A DNA stretch of 64,000 bases from Deltaproteobacteria bacterium (GTDB lineage Bacteria; Myxococcota_A; Polyangia; Polyangiales; Polyangiaceae), in the NCBI GenBank assembly GCA_003235365.1, contig QJWJ01000519.1, forward strand, positions 20,301 through 84,300, read 5' to 3'. Positions within the stretch are counted from its first letter, which is position 1, and the number at the start of each line of letters is the position of its first letter. A program made the translations under genes and the position numbers. Below are positions 63,310 through 64,000 of the stretch, in pieces. The notes below the pieces were generated by a model. It worked only from the letters and a program-made list of their open reading frames with translations, did not search any database and was not told the origin of the DNA.

Positions 63310-64000
63310 CGGATCCAGTCCGGCTGGGGGGCGTGGTGCAACAACCACGAGTACGTCTGATCGAACATAGCGCAGGCTCGCTGCCAGGAGTAGCGCTCGA
63401 TCACCAGCTGCCGACCGCGTCGACCCATCGCGGCTCTCAGTTCGTCGCTCGCGGCGAGTGCAACGCTCAACGTGCTCACCAGCGCTTCGGTGCCGCATTC
63501 GCAGCACCAACCACAGTCCTCGCTGACCAGCTCCGCCCACGGAGCGGCCGTGGTCGTGATCACTGGCACAGCGGCGCTCAGGGCTTCTGCCACCACCAAC
63601 CCGAAGTTCTCGCTGTGGGTCGGCAGCACGAACAGGTCCGCAGACCGAAGCAGTTTCCACTTCTCGTCGCCCAGTACCTCGCCGACGAACTGGACGTACT
63701 GGCGGAGCCCCAGATCGTCCACGAGCGCTTCGAGATAGGTGCGGTGACCGCCTTCGTCGGGACCTGCGACGATCAATTGCCAACCGCCAGCTTCGAACGC
63801 AGCCAATTGGGTATGTACGGCGAGCAACAGCTCTTTGACGCCCTTCTTCGGGTGAAGGCGCGAAAGGAACAGCAAGCGCCGGCTGTCCGGGGGCTTCGGT
63901 GCGCGGCCCCCTTCGAGGTCGGCCATCTCGGTGCCGTTGGGGATGACGGCGATCGGCGGTCCGAGCTGAAGTCGGTCCAGGTTCTCGGCCTCTTGCTCCG
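63306..64000 (-). CDS. Glycosyltransferase family 4 protein, 5' end beyond window
   Basis: The frame is open to the right edge, so the N-terminus lies beyond the window; about 230 C-terminal residues are seen. They include AVIPNGTE, LLFLSRLHPKKGVKELLLA, QLIVAGPDEGGHRTYLEALV and SENFGLVVAEALSAAVPV, the acceptor- and nucleotide-binding regions of GT-B family 1/4 enzymes. An ATG at 63926 is internal and not the start. It is coupled to the acyltransferase gene. Confidence 0.92.
   Translation of the reverse strand, partial: EQEAENLDRLQLGPPIAVIPNGTEMADLEGGRAPKPPDSRRLLFLSRLHPKKGVKELLLAVHTQLAAFEAGGWQLIVAGPDEGGHRTYLEALVDDLGLRQYVQFVGEVLGDEKWKLLRSADLFVLPTHSENFGLVVAEALSAAVPVITTTAAPWAELVSEDCGWCCECGTEALVSTLSVALAASDELRAAMGRRGRQLVIERYSWQRACAMFDQTYSWLLHHAPQPDWIR

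Overview
This 64-kb, high-GC window reads as chromosomal DNA of a myxobacterium-like organism (Myxococcota, formerly Deltaproteobacteria; probably Polyangia, though the sequence alone cannot place it further). Pointers are the G/C-ending codons, frequent GTG/TTG starts, a DUF4388 protein, a DUF507 protein, many TPR proteins and lipoproteins, an FHA-GGDEF protein and a large exopolysaccharide locus. I see no tRNA, rRNA, CRISPR array, insertion sequence or phage gene.

Layout. 1-5.8 kb: a truncated DUF4388 gene and dnaE (minus strand), then a cytochrome-c lipoprotein and a membrane-anchored partner ending in a clear rho-independent terminator. 6.1-9.8 kb: a 58-aa membrane protein, a divergent RelA/SpoT-like protein, DUF507, yicC and gmk. 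9.9-20.8 kb: envelope and accessory genes, including an L,D-transpeptidase lipoprotein, a TPR protein with a dead zincin domain, a polyprenyl diphosphate synthase and a DbpA-type DEAD-box helicase. 21-28 kb: a TolC-like protein, ccmC with two tiny membrane genes, tatB-tatC, and a converging rlmH/rsfS operon led by two small lipoproteins, then an LD-carboxypeptidase. 28.1-33.5 kb: one 1792-residue TPR protein on the minus strand.

33.9-40.8 kb is the most unusual stretch: seven co-directional genes encoding a membrane-anchored pseudokinase-like protein, an orphan SctJ/YscJ-type ring lipoprotein, an MlaF ATPase, an MlaE permease, an FHA-GGDEF protein, a second MlaF-like ATPase with an abnormal ABC signature, and an MlaD/MCE protein. 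The content suggests an envelope lipid-transport machine combined with a secretion-ring-like protein and signalling parts.

41-54 kb: mostly housekeeping genes (small biotinyl carrier, pyrF, rlmB, cysteine desulfurase, hybrid REC-histidine kinase, leuS, RNase H-like exonuclease, beta-propeller, coaE) with lineage-specific lipoproteins. 55.4-64 kb: a polysaccharide locus with a Wzc-like tyrosine kinase, a WecA-like initiating transferase with a long tail, a Wzy/WaaL-like membrane protein, a methyltransferase, two glycosyltransferases and a hexapeptide acyltransferase. Neighbouring starts and stops overlap repeatedly, so several segments are probably operons.
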